Part shown: one piece after another, positions 9,005 to 17,491 of the stretch
How the letters are laid out: every line of letters starts with the position of its first letter
How positions within the stretch are numbered: position 1 is the stretch's first letter
Assembly (NCBI RefSeq): GCF_009758415.1
Contig: NZ_WQRF01000003.1
Location: forward strand, 186,001-250,000
DNA length: 64,000 nucleotides
Direction: 5' to 3'
Source of the DNA: Devosia marina
Lineage (GTDB): Bacteria; Pseudomonadota; Alphaproteobacteria; Rhizobiales; Devosiaceae
Notes under the pieces: model-generated
The model's input: only the letters and a program-made list of their open reading frames with translations
Told to the model about the DNA's origin: nothing
Database searches by the model: none
Position numbers and translations under genes: made by a program

Positions 9005-10342
9005 TCACTGTCCACCCTTGATCAAGGCGCGGCGCAGCCATCCCGACAGCGTATCCATGGCCATGACCATGAGCACGATCAGCACGATGTAATAGGTGAC
9101 CTCTTCCCAGTCCTTCTGTGTACTGATCGCCTGGGTCAGCAACAGGCCGATACCGCCGCCGACAATCGCACCGATCACGGTAGCCGAGCGCGTATTGGAT
9201 TCGAAATAATACAGAAGCTGGCTGATCAGCACCGGGACGATCTGCGGCATTACCCCGAAACGGTGCCGCTGCAAGGCATTGGCGCCGGTCGAACGAACAC
9301 CTTCGATCTGTTTGTCATCGACATTTTCCAGCGCCTCGGAGAACAGCTTGCCGAAACTGCCCGTATCGGTGAGCAGAATCGCCAATGCGCCGGTCATCGG
9401 CCCCGGTCCAAAGGCGCGAGACAGGATGATTGTCCAGATCAGCCCGTCAACGCCGCGCAGAAAATCGAAAATGCGACGCATGGCAAAGCGCAGTGGGCGT
9501 GCAGGGGTGAAGTTCGATGCCGCCAGAAACGCGATGGGCAGGGCGATCATGCCCGCGCCGAACGTACCCAGAAACGCCATCAGCACGGTCTCGCATAGCG
9601 CCCAGAACACATCGCCATGGCGCCACATGGTATTGGTCCAGAAGCCCTCCACCATGGCGACCGCATTGGGTTTGCCGGGCACGATTTCCTCGGGCGACAC
9701 CGCCAGCGAGGCCAGTTCACCGAAACTGCGGCCATGAAATGGACTGTCCAGCGTGAAGAAGAACAACTCCCACCCGCCTTCATAGCGGAAGACCTCGGAT
9801 TTGGAGCGTGTCACCTGCACACGGCCTGCCGGCAGTGTCAGCGATACGCGTGTCGCCGAGGCGCTGATCCATTCGGGAACTTCGTCAGTCGGCAATTTCA
9901 TCTCGATATCGCCGCCAGCGGAAATCAACTCGATCGTGCCGAAGTCGGGGAGATCGACAATGACCATATCGCCGCGGAACCGCACCACGGAGCCGGCATC
10001 GAGGCGCACATCGGCATCTTCACCATTGAGAGACACCCAGTCGGGCGCCACGCCCGGTGCATAGGTCCCCTTGGTTTCACCCTCAATGGCCACGGTGAAA
10101 TCACCGGACCGGTTATTTCGGGTGACATGCGTTTTGAAACTATAGGTATCGGAAAGCAGGATCCGCGCATTGTCCGGTCGCGCCCGCTCGGCGATCCCGG
10201 CAATATCGAAGCTGAAAAAGATATAGACGAAGTAGGCCAGCACCAGCGCCGGCAGGCCGATACTGATCAGGCGCTTGCGCCGGAACAGTGTCGATGCCTC
10301 GCTGCGCAGGTCCAATCCAGTTGCCGAGAGCGCCATGGTCAT
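9005..10342 (-). CDS. phnE: Phosphonate ABC importer permease PhnE, long form
   Basis: A 445-residue permease. The last 250 residues are a normal PhnE domain with the EAA loop EGVRSTGANALQRHRFGVMP and later GAIVGGGIGLLL. Between the first helix (residues 27-45) and this domain lies an extracytoplasmic stretch of about 190 residues rich in beta-strand patterns. It is the last gene of the phnC-D-E-E operon and overlaps the previous phnE by four bases (ATGA). The two PhnE proteins should form a heterodimeric channel. Confidence 0.9.
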   Translation of the reverse strand: MTMALSATGLDLRSEASTLFRRKRLISIGLPALVLAYFVYIFFSFDIAGIAERARPDNARILLSDTYSFKTHVTRNNRSGDFTVAIEGETKGTYAPGVAPDWVSLNGEDADVRLDAGSVVRFRGDMVIVDLPDFGTIELISAGGDIEMKLPTDEVPEWISASATRVSLTLPAGRVQVTRSKSEVFRYEGGWELFFFTLDSPFHGRSFGELASLAVSPEEIVPGKPNAVAMVEGFWTNTMWRHGDVFWALCETVLMAFLGTFGAGMIALPIAFLAASNFTPARPLRFAMRRIFDFLRGVDGLIWTIILSRAFGPGPMTGALAILLTDTGSFGKLFSEALENVDDKQIEGVRSTGANALQRHRFGVMPQIVPVLISQLLYYFESNTRSATVIGAIVGGGIGLLLTQAISTQKDWEEVTYYIVLIVLMVMAMDTLSGWLRRALIKGGQ

Positions 10343-11217
10343 ACCCCTCGCACCAGCCGATTGCGGTAATGGCTTGAAATCTGATCCACGATCACGATCG
10401 TGGTGAGCAGCAGAATGAAGATGGCAGCCACTTCGTCATAGCGCCCCTTGCCCCAACTCATGGCATTGCGCAGGTCATAGCCAATGCCCCCCGAGCCAAC
10501 GAAGCCGAGAATGGCAGAGGCGCGGATATTGATTTCAAACCGCATCAGGCCGTAGCTGAGATAGTTCGGCGCCACCTGCGGCAGCACCGCAAACCACATG
10601 CGCTGCGTCCAGGTCGACCCCACCGAGGCCAGCCCTTCGACCGGCCGCAGATCGGCGTTTTCATTGACTTCCGAGAACAGCTTGCCCAGGGCGCCGGTGG
10701 TGTGAAAGGCGATCGCGATCATCGCCGCCACCGGCCCACCGCCCAGCACGAAGATCAGCACCAGGGCGATCACCACTTCGGGCACGGCGCGCATGATGTC
10801 CATGATGCGGCGGAACAGTGGGATCAACGCAGGCCAGCGCGCCAACCCACGGGTCGCCAGCATCGAGATCACGCTGGCCAGGATCGCCCCGACCAGGGTC
10901 GAGGCGGCAGCAATGTTGATAGTTTCCAGCAGCGAGGGGAAGTAACGCACAAAATGGCCGGGCAGATTGGCCGCCTTTTCGACGGCCTCGGCAACCAGCT
11001 CGCTCGGAAAGTCGAAAACCTTCGGCAGTCCGTCCCAGAAGCCACCTGCATTGCGATCGTCCGCCAGCATAAAGCCGGACACAAAGAGCAGTGCGAACAG
11101 CGCCAACAAAAGACCCGAATAGAGCCTGCGGCGCTGTAGATCCCGCAAATAGGACGCACGAAGGTCGGGGGGCTGAGGGGCGGTTCGACCGCTGATGGCG
11201 ACATCCGACATGGTCAC
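10339..11217 (-). CDS. phnE: Phosphonate ABC importer permease PhnE, short form
   Basis: A 292-residue permease with the PhnE EAA loop VEGLASVGSTWTQRMWFAVL and the motif GFVGSGGIGYDLRNAMSWG. The start may be GTG 11217 or ATG 11211, which share a GGGAG element upstream. It lies downstream of phnD and is separated from it by an intrinsic terminator, so expression of the permeases depends on read-through. Confidence 0.92.
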   Translation of the reverse strand: MTMSDVAISGRTAPQPPDLRASYLRDLQRRRLYSGLLLALFALLFVSGFMLADDRNAGGFWDGLPKVFDFPSELVAEAVEKAANLPGHFVRYFPSLLETINIAAASTLVGAILASVISMLATRGLARWPALIPLFRRIMDIMRAVPEVVIALVLIFVLGGGPVAAMIAIAFHTTGALGKLFSEVNENADLRPVEGLASVGSTWTQRMWFAVLPQVAPNYLSYGLMRFEINIRASAILGFVGSGGIGYDLRNAMSWGKGRYDEVAAIFILLLTTIVIVDQISSHYRNRLVRGV

Positions 11218-11234
11218 GAGGCTCCCGGTGATAC

Positions 11235-11266
11235 AAAAAGGGTCGGGCGCACTCGGCGTCCGACCC
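11235..11266 (-). terminator. Intrinsic terminator between phnD and phnE (minus-strand operon)
   Basis: On the minus strand GGGTCGG (11260-11266) pairs with CCGACCC (11240-11246); after one A-C mismatch a further CGC/GCG helix follows, and TTTTT trails it. It begins 22 bases after the phnD stop. It would act as an attenuator that gives more binding protein than permease. Confidence 0.8.
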
Positions 11267-11287
11267 TCGGGCCTGGCTCAGCCAGAC

Positions 11288-12190
11288 TTAGTTTTCCTGG
11301 CTCTGACGCAGATCGATCATGGTCTGGTAGGCGTCATGAGTGATCGGAGCAAAGCCCGCGGTCTCACCGGCAGCCATGTTGTAGGCGCACTGCTCGTCCT
11401 TGGCATGCAGGCCCGAAAGGAACTCGACCACTTGGGCCTTGACGTCTTCCGGCAGCGCGCGGCGCAGCACGATCGGGCCTTCCGGGATCGGCTTGGACTT
11501 CCAGATTTCGACCAGGTCGTTCATGTCGACCAGGCCCGAATCCACAGCCTTGCGCAGAGCACCCGAATTGTAGCCATCGGCCCAGTCGCCCTGGCCGTCG
11601 GCCCAGGTCACGCCGGCATCGACATCGCCATTGGCGACGGCAACAATGGTCTGCTCATGGCCACCGGTGAAGCGCACTTCACCGAAATAGTCGCCACTTT
11701 CCATCGAAGCGCCGGTTTCCTGCGGGATTTCCACCGAAGGGATCAGGTAGCCCGAAGTCGAGTTCGGATCACCAAAGCCAAAGGTCTTGCCTTCCATATC
11801 GGCCAGCGAGGTGATGCCGCTATCGGCCCGGGCGATACCGATCGAATGATAGGCGAACGAGCCGTCGAGATTGGTCTTGACCAGCACGACGTCCACGGCT
11901 TCGGGATCGGTCAGGTAGGTCTTGGCGTAGGCGGAAGCACCAAGCCAGGCCATGTCGATGGTGCCGCCCAGCAGGCCCTGGATCACGCCGTCATAGTCCG
12001 CCGGGGTGAAGATCTTGGTTTCAACGCCGAGCAGATCTTCTACATAGGCGCGCACGCATTCATTCGAGGTGAGGCGGTCCTGAGCGTTTTCACCGCCAAG
12101 GATACCGATGCGGAATTCGGTGATCTCCTGGGCCATGGTCGGCGCGACCAACGTCGAGGTCAGCAGCAGCGCTGCAGCAAACTTGTTCAT
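11288..12190 (-). CDS. phnD: Phosphonate ABC importer binding protein PhnD (copy 1)
   Basis: A 300-residue periplasmic protein with signal peptide MNKFAAALLLTSTLVAPTMA. The family motif FGFGDPNSTSGYLIPS contacts the phosphonate group in PhnD structures; GGHEQTIVAVANGDVDAGVTW is the conserved hinge and ligand region. It captures phosphonates or phosphite-like oxyanions for the two PhnE permeases. The window has a second copy at 23158-24078 with a different ligand-binding half, so the two may prefer different substrates. Confidence 0.93.
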   Translation of the reverse strand: MNKFAAALLLTSTLVAPTMAQEITEFRIGILGGENAQDRLTSNECVRAYVEDLLGVETKIFTPADYDGVIQGLLGGTIDMAWLGASAYAKTYLTDPEAVDVVLVKTNLDGSFAYHSIGIARADSGITSLADMEGKTFGFGDPNSTSGYLIPSVEIPQETGASMESGDYFGEVRFTGGHEQTIVAVANGDVDAGVTWADGQGDWADGYNSGALRKAVDSGLVDMNDLVEIWKSKPIPEGPIVLRRALPEDVKAQVVEFLSGLHAKDEQCAYNMAAGETAGFAPITHDAYQTMIDLRQSQEN

Positions 12191-12217
12191 TTCAGTCTCC
12201 CGTGGGGTGGTGGTCCG

Positions 12218-12236
12218 CCCCGGCTTGATGCCGGGG
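12218..12236. repeat. Hairpin between phnC and phnD (copy 1)
   Basis: CCCCGGC at 12218-12224 and GCCGGGG at 12230-12236 form a 7-bp stem with a 5-base loop and no U-tract. The sequence resembles the short GC-rich intergenic palindromes common in alphaproteobacteria. It may be a repeat element. Confidence 0.5.
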
Positions 12237-12246
12237 ATTTCTGTGG

Positions 12247-13071
12247 TCAGTCGACGAGTTCTGGCCTGCGGGTCGCAGCGCCCCGTGGACGGCTCAGCGT
12301 CTCGATGCTGGTGGATGTGGCTTCCTCGGAAAAATCCGCGTCGGCGCCGTAAATCTCGCGGGCAACGGCTGTGGTCAGCTCCTCGGCACGGCCGTCAAAG
12401 ACGATTTTCCCCGCGCGCATGCCAATGACCCGGTCGCAATAGCGCCGCGCCGTATCGAGCGTGTGCAGATTGCAGATGACCAGCCGCCCATCCTCATCAT
12501 GGATGCGGCGCAGCGTGTCCATCACCACTTGCGCGTTCATCGGATCAAGCGAGGCGATCGGCTCGTCGGCAAGGATGATACGCGGATCCTGCATCAAGGC
12601 CCGGGCAATCCCGACGCGCTGTTGCTGGCCACCGGACAGCGCCTCGGCGCGCTTGGGGCCGTGCTCTTCTATGCCGAGCCGCTCAAGAATCTCGATAGCC
12701 CGCAAGATGTCCTGGCGCGGAAAAAGGTTGAGCATGGACATCAGCGTATTGCGCTGGTTCAGCCGCCCCAGCATCACATTGGTGATGACATCGAGCCGCG
12801 GCACCAGGTTGAACTGCTGGAAAATCATTGCGCAGTCGCGCTGCCAGTTGCGCAGGGCCGGACCGTTCAGCTCTGACACAGCCTGACCCTGGCAGGCTAT
12901 CGTGCCTTCCGAGACATCGGTCAGCCGATTGATCATGCGCAACAGGGTCGACTTGCCCGCCCCGGATCGGCCGATGATCCCCACCATCTGACCCTTGGCG
13001 ATTTCCAGCGTCACGCCATCGACTGCGACCTTGTCGCCAAATCGTCGCGTCACGTTCGAAATCTTCAGCAT
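12247..13071 (-). CDS. phnC: Phosphonate ABC importer ATPase PhnC (copy 1)
   Basis: A 274-residue ATPase with Walker [11 protein letters not shown]-loop [20 protein letters not shown] (a PhnC hallmark), signature [15 protein letters not shown] and Walker [14 protein letters not shown]. First gene of the minus-strand phnC-D-E-E unit. A Pho box ends 57 bases upstream of its ATG, so it has its own phosphate-starvation promoter separate from phnM-phnN. Confidence 0.95.
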   Translation of the reverse strand: MLKISNVTRRFGDKVAVDGVTLEIAKGQMVGIIGRSGAGKSTLLRMINRLTDVSEGTIACQGQAVSELNGPALRNWQRDCAMIFQQFNLVPRLDVITNVMLGRLNQRNTLMSMLNLFPRQDILRAIEILERLGIEEHGPKRAEALSGGQQQRVGIARALMQDPRIILADEPIASLDPMNAQVVMDTLRRIHDEDGRLVICNLHTLDTARRYCDRVIGMRAGKIVFDGRAEELTTAVAREIYGADADFSEEATSTSIETLSRPRGAATRRPELVD

Positions 13072-13127
13072 GCCGGCGCCCCCATTGGTCTTCGCTCAAT
13101 GACCTAGAGGGGCGCCGTAACAACGGC

Positions 13128-13156
13128 ACGACAGTCAAACGACAGTTCGATGAACG
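13128..13156 (-). promoter_or_regulatory. Pho box upstream of phnC copy 1
   Basis: The plus strand has an exact direct repeat ACGACAG-TCAA-ACGACAG at 13128-13145; on the coding strand this is CTGTCGT-TTGA-CTGTCGT, close to the PhoB consensus CTGTCAT-N4-CTGTCAC with the expected 11-base period. A weaker third repeat (CGTTCAT) extends it to 13156. PhoB activation under phosphate limitation is expected. Confidence 0.8.
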
Positions 13157-13276
13157 CGTTATACCGCTGTTTATAAGAGCATATTTCGAGGAAACTGGCT
13201 CGCCGTGCCGATCTTGAGGTGACACGCGACGGTCTACTCCGACCTCTTTTTGCCTCAGAGGGAATGAGAGGCTATT

Positions 13277-13891
13277 TCAGCCTTCGTACTTTTCGAGGAA
13301 GGCCTCGATGCCCAGATTGCGGAAATCCGGCAGCGCCCGATGCAGCTGTTCGTGACCCCAGTCCCACCATTTGAGCGCATCAAGCCGGCTGGCGACATCG
13401 TCACTGAAGCGCTGGCGAATGGTCCGCGCCGGCACACCGACCGCAATGGCAAAGTCCGCAACATCCTTGGTCACCACGGCATTGGCACCGACAATCGCGC
13501 CATTGCCGATCTTCACGCCTGGCATGATCACCGCACCATGCCCGATCCATGTGTCGTGCCCGATATGGATGTCATTGCCCGACCGCCACTCAAAAAAGGC
13601 GGCATCGTCGCTTTCGCCTTCGAAATACTGGGCTGAACGATAGGTGAAATGGTGCAGCGAGGCGCGTTCCATGGGATGCATGGAAGCGTAAATACGCACA
13701 TGCGCCGCAATATTGGAGAACTTGCCGATCGTGGAATAGGCGATCTGGGTGCCCCCGACACAGTAGGAGTAGTCACCCATTGTGGAATAGGCGACATGGC
13801 AATGTGCCCCGACTTCGGTATAGCGCCCTAATGTCGACTGGCTCACCCTGGCCGTCTCGTGGACGAAGGGTGTTTCGCTCAGCTTCTTCAT
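13277..13891 (-). CDS. Hexapeptide-repeat acetyltransferase of the phosphonate locus
   Basis: A 204-residue left-handed beta-helix acyltransferase. Hexad repeats run through residues 15-150 (ILV-G patterns such as GVKIGNGAIVGANAVVTKDV), with the CAT/LpxA-like catalytic histidine region HIGHDTWIGHGA. C-P lyase loci of rhizobia often carry such a protein, annotated as a phosphonate metabolism transferase; it could acetylate aminoalkylphosphonates in place of PhnO, but the acceptor is not proven. ATG 13891 follows GAGG and starts ten bases after the phnN stop. Confidence 0.85.
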   Translation of the reverse strand: MKKLSETPFVHETARVSQSTLGRYTEVGAHCHVAYSTMGDYSYCVGGTQIAYSTIGKFSNIAAHVRIYASMHPMERASLHHFTYRSAQYFEGESDDAAFFEWRSGNDIHIGHDTWIGHGAVIMPGVKIGNGAIVGANAVVTKDVADFAIAVGVPARTIRQRFSDDVASRLDALKWWDWGHEQLHRALPDFRNLGIEAFLEKYEG

Positions 13892-13901
13892 TTTCGGGTC
13901 C

Positions 13902-14453
13902 TCAGGCCGGCTGCCGGAGCAGATCGCGCAACAGCCCAACGAAGCGCTCTCCTGCCTCGTCTAGCACCCCGGAATTATCGATCTGCACCGTGCTGGGCGG
14001 CAGTCTGAAACCGGCGCCCCGTGCCATGCGGCGGCGGATTTCCTCACTGTCCTCACGACCGCGACCCGCCAGGCGCCGGGCGATGATCTCCGGCGCCGCT
14101 GTCACTTCAACCACCAGGGCCGCCGGGTAGCGCGCCAGCACCCGAGGAAGGGCCGCTCGTGAGAGATTGGCGATCACCACGCGACCGGCGGTCAGATCGT
14201 CATCAAGCGTGATCGGCAGCCCATATTTCAGACCATGCGCTTCCCAGCTCAGGGCAAATTCGCCCCGCTGCTCGGCGGCGGCGAAGCCGTCCGGCGTCAT
14301 GCTGTCGTGATCCTCACTGCCATCGTCGGACGCCCGGGTTACCACCCGGCGCACCACGGCGACCTGATCGGCCAGATGGTCGCGCGCAAAATTGATCAGA
14401 CTGTCCTTGCCAACACCGCTGGCGCCGACAACGGCAACAAAGACCCCGTTCAT
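13902..14453 (-). CDS. phnN: Ribose 1,5-bisphosphate phosphokinase PhnN
   Basis: A 183-residue kinase of the guanylate kinase fold with P-loop VGASGVGKDSLINFA. PhnN phosphorylates ribose 1,5-bisphosphate to PRPP, the salvage step after C-P lyase and PhnP. Length matches the family. Its start overlaps the phnM stop by four bases. PhnP, the cyclic phosphodiesterase that should act before it, is not in the window. Confidence 0.92.
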   Translation of the reverse strand: MNGVFVAVVGASGVGKDSLINFARDHLADQVAVVRRVVTRASDDGSEDHDSMTPDGFAAAEQRGEFALSWEAHGLKYGLPITLDDDLTAGRVVIANLSRAALPRVLARYPAALVVEVTAAPEIIARRLAGRGREDSEEIRRRMARGAGFRLPPSTVQIDNSGVLDEAGERFVGLLRDLLRQPA

Positions 14454-15598
14454 AGCACCCGCCTACCCTGACGCCACACCGTGCGCACGATCGGCACCCC
14501 GTCATCGAGCCGAACCTGAACCAGGTCCGCCCGCTTGCCCAGCGCAATCTCGCCGCGATCTTCAAGGCCTGCGGCCTCGGCCGGACGTCTTGTTACCAGG
14601 CCGATCGCCTCGGGCACACTGATACCCTCAACCGTATCGACCAAACAAAACGCCGATTGCAGCATGGAAAATGGAATGTAGTCGGATGAGACAATATCCA
14701 ACAGACCAGCTGCAGCCAGCGCCCGCGCCGAAACATTGCCCGAATGCGAACCACCGCGCACCAGATTCGGCCCACCCATCAGAATGGCCAGCCCCGCATC
14801 CCGCGACGCGCGGGCCGCTTCCAGCGTGGTCGGGAATTCAGCAATGCGAATGCCCAACTCCAGCGCTGCGTCCACATGCGTTTCCGTCGCGTCGTCATGG
14901 CTGGCAAGCGCGATACCGCGCGCGTGGCTCAATTCGGCCAGTGCCTTGCGATGACGATCGGAAAATGTGATCGATTCCAGCGAGCGCCGCGCGATGAATT
15001 CGGCCAGCTCCGCATCGCTCATCTTGAGCTTGCCCTGATAATAGGCCTTGTAGGCCTCCGGATTGGCAAACTGGCGTTGCCCCGGCGCATGATCCATCAG
15101 CGAGGCAAGTCGCACCAGTGGATGATCCATGATTGCCTCGAAAGCCTCAAGGCAATCCGGCGCCGAAACCTCGCAACGCAGATGGATGAAATGGTCTGCC
15201 CGAAGCCGCTGGGCCCGGACACCTGCCGTCACAGCATCGGCCAGAACCTGCAGTTCCGCAGCGCCCATATCGGCGTGTTCATCTGTACCCACCCGGATGG
15301 CATCGAACACCGTGGTGATGCCCGAAGCCGCGATCTGCGCATCATGCGCTTGCACCGCTGCCACCGGATGCCACCGCACTTTCGGGCGCGGTGCATAGTG
15401 GGTTTCCAGATGGTCTGTATGCAGCTCGACCAGCCCTGGAATGAGGAAATCGCCTTCCAGGTCGACACCGCGCGAACTGCCCGACCCGATAGCGGTGATG
15501 ACCCCGCCTGCCATTTCGACACTCCCCTCCATCACCTGATCGGCCAGCACAATGCGGGCATTTGTCAGAATGGTCTGGTCAAGTCCGATGGCAGTCAT
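14450..15598 (-). CDS. phnM: Ribose-1-phosphonate 5-triphosphate diphosphatase PhnM (copy 1)
   Basis: A 382-residue amidohydrolase-fold enzyme. Metal-site motif IPGLVELHTDHLETHYAPRP at residues 55-75, AASGITTVFDAIRVG, the DHAPGQRQ segment and a late ASHDDATETHV motif are all typical of PhnM, which removes pyrophosphate from ribose-1-phosphonate 5-triphosphate. ATG 15598 has AAGGAGA upstream; the longer open frame lacks a site. First gene of phnM-phnN-acetyltransferase, transcribed away from phnF. A second, more distant PhnM is encoded at 21043-22242. Confidence 0.93.
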   Translation of the reverse strand: MTAIGLDQTILTNARIVLADQVMEGSVEMAGGVITAIGSGSSRGVDLEGDFLIPGLVELHTDHLETHYAPRPKVRWHPVAAVQAHDAQIAASGITTVFDAIRVGTDEHADMGAAELQVLADAVTAGVRAQRLRADHFIHLRCEVSAPDCLEAFEAIMDHPLVRLASLMDHAPGQRQFANPEAYKAYYQGKLKMSDAELAEFIARRSLESITFSDRHRKALAELSHARGIALASHDDATETHVDAALELGIRIAEFPTTLEAARASRDAGLAILMGGPNLVRGGSHSGNVSARALAAAGLLDIVSSDYIPFSMLQSAFCLVDTVEGISVPEAIGLVTRRPAEAAGLEDRGEIALGKRADLVQVRLDDGVPIVRTVWRQGRRVL

Positions 15599-15633
15599 GG
15601 GCGTCTCCTTGGTTCTTCCCCTACTCAGGCTCT

Positions 15634-15651
15634 GTGACAGGCAAACGACAA
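15634..15651 (-). promoter_or_regulatory. Pho box for phnM-phnN
   Basis: On the minus strand TTGTCGT-TTGC-CTGTCAC matches the PhoB box CTGTCAT-N4-CTGTCAC at 12 of 14 positions, 36 bases upstream of the phnM start. Confidence 0.7.
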
Positions 15652-15660
15652 CCGGCGATG

Positions 15661-15672
15661 ACATTCGAATGT
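15661..15672. promoter_or_regulatory. Probable PhnF operator 1
   Basis: ACATTCGAATGT is a 12-bp palindrome with core CATTCGAATG. The core recurs at 15743-15752 and 22227-22236, always at phn promoters. It lies on the phnM side of the phnM/phnF divergent region. Confidence 0.65.
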
Positions 15673-15703
15673 GTCGACGCCCTACTGTCGCAGGAAAACG
15701 CTA

Positions 15704-15721
15704 CCGTCATTTCAATGTCAC
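15704..15721 (+). promoter_or_regulatory. Pho box for the phnF operon
   Basis: CCGTCAT-TTCA-ATGTCAC matches the PhoB consensus at 12 of 14 positions, oriented towards phnF, 41 bases from its start. Confidence 0.7.
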
Positions 15722-15740
15722 TTCGGCTCGCTAGAACCAT

Positions 15741-15754
15741 CTCATTCGAATGAG
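15741..15754. promoter_or_regulatory. Probable PhnF operator 2
   Basis: CTCATTCGAATGAG is a perfect 14-bp palindrome ending 8 bases before the phnF start codon. This position would block transcription or translation initiation, so phnF is probably autorepressed. Confidence 0.7.
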
Positions 15755-15762
15755 TTGGTGAT

Positions 15763-16518
15763 ATGCGCAGTCAAGGGCATTCCTGGGAAGAGACCCGGGA
15801 CAGGATCAGTGAAGAAATAACCTCCGGACGTCTGGCAGCGGACTCGAAACTGCCTTCGGAACCCGAGCTTTGCGTGCTCTATGGCGCCCGCCGCCATTCC
15901 TTGCGCAAGGCTCTCGCCGCCCTTGTCGCTGAAGGCAAGCTGCGGGTTGAACACGGCCGCGGCACCTTTGTCGAGCGCGCGCCTCTGCTCAACTACGTCA
16001 TCGGAACACGCACCCGATTCCGCGAAAATCTCATGGCGCAGGGGCTGACGGCCTCGGGTGAGACGCTGTCCGAAATGACAATTCTGGCCAGCGAGCGTGT
16101 TGCCAGGGCGCTCGGGATCGACAAGGACGCGCCGGTCTTTGCTCGCTCCTGGCGCGGCTTTGCCAACGACCTGCCGATCAGCATGGGCTGGGCCTATCAC
16201 GACGCAGCGCGCTTCCCCGACCTGCAGGAACGTCGCCACCACACCCCCTTTATCACCGAGGTGTACCGCTCCTACGGCATCACCGATTACCACCGCCAGC
16301 GCACCACTGTCTTCACCCGTATGGCCACCGAGCACGAGGCCGGCATGCTCATGCTGCGGCCCGGCCAGTCCGTCCTTGTGGTGCAAAAGATCGACGCCGA
16401 TCTCGACCGCAACCCCATCTGCTTCTCCGAAGCCGTCTGGGCCGGTGATCGCGTCCAGTTCACCTTCGAACCCGATCAACCCACCGTCATGACCACCGAG
16501 AACGCCTCCCATGTTTAA
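15763..16518 (+). CDS. phnF: GntR/HutC-family regulator PhnF
   Basis: A 251-residue repressor. An N-terminal winged helix (residues 1-75) contains DSKLPSEPELCVLYGARRHS and HGRGTFV, and a C-terminal UTRA ligand domain (about 90-240) ends in VWAGDRVQFTFEP. PhnF proteins sense a phosphonate-related metabolite or phosphate and repress phn genes. It leads the plus-strand operon; phnG begins eight bases before its stop. The operator candidates lie directly in front of it. Confidence 0.92.
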   Translation: MRSQGHSWEETRDRISEEITSGRLAADSKLPSEPELCVLYGARRHSLRKALAALVAEGKLRVEHGRGTFVERAPLLNYVIGTRTRFRENLMAQGLTASGETLSEMTILASERVARALGIDKDAPVFARSWRGFANDLPISMGWAYHDAARFPDLQERRHHTPFITEVYRSYGITDYHRQRTTVFTRMATEHEAGMLMLRPGQSVLVVQKIDADLDRNPICFSEAVWAGDRVQFTFEPDQPTVMTTENASHV

Positions 16519-16954
16519 CGAGACCCCAGCCGCCGGCCCCGGGCACGGCGAGATGCTCGACATCCTCGCCCGCGCCCGCCCCAATCGCCTCAAGCAACAC
16601 GCTGAAACACTGTTGACCGCCCTGGGCGAGATCAATGTCATCGCCAATCGCACGGGCCTCGTCATGGTGCCCATGCGCGACACAGTCAAGAACGTCGATT
16701 TCCATCTCGGCGAAGTGCTGGTGAGCGAAGCCCACATCGCCGATGCAGCCGGACATGTCGGCTATGGCATGGTCACCGGCCGCGACCTCGAACGGGCCAT
16801 GGCCATGGCGGTGATTGACCTTAGCGTCGCAGCGCGAGGTCAAGACGATATCACAGCCAACTTTCTCGAACAGGAACGGGCCCATCTCGCTGCCGTCGAC
16901 GAAGAGCGCATGCGCCAGGTCGAAGCCACCCGCGTTGAAATGGAGACTTTCTGA
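16511..16954 (+). CDS. phnG: C-P lyase core subunit PhnG
   Basis: A 147-residue subunit of the PhnGHIJ core complex. The family pattern GLVMVP, FHLGEVLVSEAHI, GYGMVTGRDLERAMAMAVID is visible, though more diverged than in canonical rhizobial PhnG. PhnG with PhnH, PhnI and PhnL carries out the nucleotide-dependent coupling of phosphonate to ribose. It overlaps phnF by eight bases and phnH by one base (TGATG). Confidence 0.88.
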   Translation: MFNETPAAGPGHGEMLDILARARPNRLKQHAETLLTALGEINVIANRTGLVMVPMRDTVKNVDFHLGEVLVSEAHIADAAGHVGYGMVTGRDLERAMAMAVIDLSVAARGQDDITANFLEQERAHLAAVDEERMRQVEATRVEMETF

Positions 16955-17490
16955 TGCTCACCGTCGCGCCTCCCGACACCGTCGAACTGCGCTCGAACGC
17001 CACCTTCGAAGCGCTGATGTGGGCCCTGTCGCGCCCCGGCGATATCCGCACTCTGCCCGAAGCAGGCTTTGACGCCATTTCCGAAACCCTGGTCGATCTC
17101 GAATGCAGCGCCTATGCCGATACGCCTGCCATGCGCGAGCGCATCCTTGCAACCGGCGCAAACCTGTCCGATAGGATCGGCGCCGCCGACTACGTGTTTA
17201 TCACTGCGCTTGAGCACGCCGGTCAGCAACTGGCCGAGATCAAATGCGGCACCGCGCTCTATCCCGACGACGGCGCGACATTGATCGCCGCTGCCGCACA
17301 TCTGGGCAATCGCGTGCGGCTGACCGGGCCGGGCATCCAGGAAACAACTGAAATAACCCTGGCTGTGTCGCCCGAATTCTGGGCCATGCGCGAGATGCTC
17401 TGCCTCTATCCCGAGGGCTTCGACATTTTCTTCGTCGATGGCGACAAGGTCGTCGGCATCCCGCGCTCAACCAAGGTGGAGGTGCTTTAG
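16954..17490 (+). CDS. phnH: C-P lyase core subunit PhnH
   Basis: A 178-residue protein. The N-terminal FEALMWALSRPGDI and the C-terminal GFDIFFVDGDKVVGIPRSTKV are PhnH hallmarks. PhnH has a PLP-transferase-like fold without the cofactor and is a structural part of the PhnGHIJ complex. It starts inside the phnG stop and ends one base before phnI, so it is translationally coupled. Confidence 0.9.
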   Translation: MLTVAPPDTVELRSNATFEALMWALSRPGDIRTLPEAGFDAISETLVDLECSAYADTPAMRERILATGANLSDRIGAADYVFITALEHAGQQLAEIKCGTALYPDDGATLIAAAAHLGNRVRLTGPGIQETTEITLAVSPEFWAMREMLCLYPEGFDIFFVDGDKVVGIPRSTKVEVL

Positions 17491-17491
17491 C

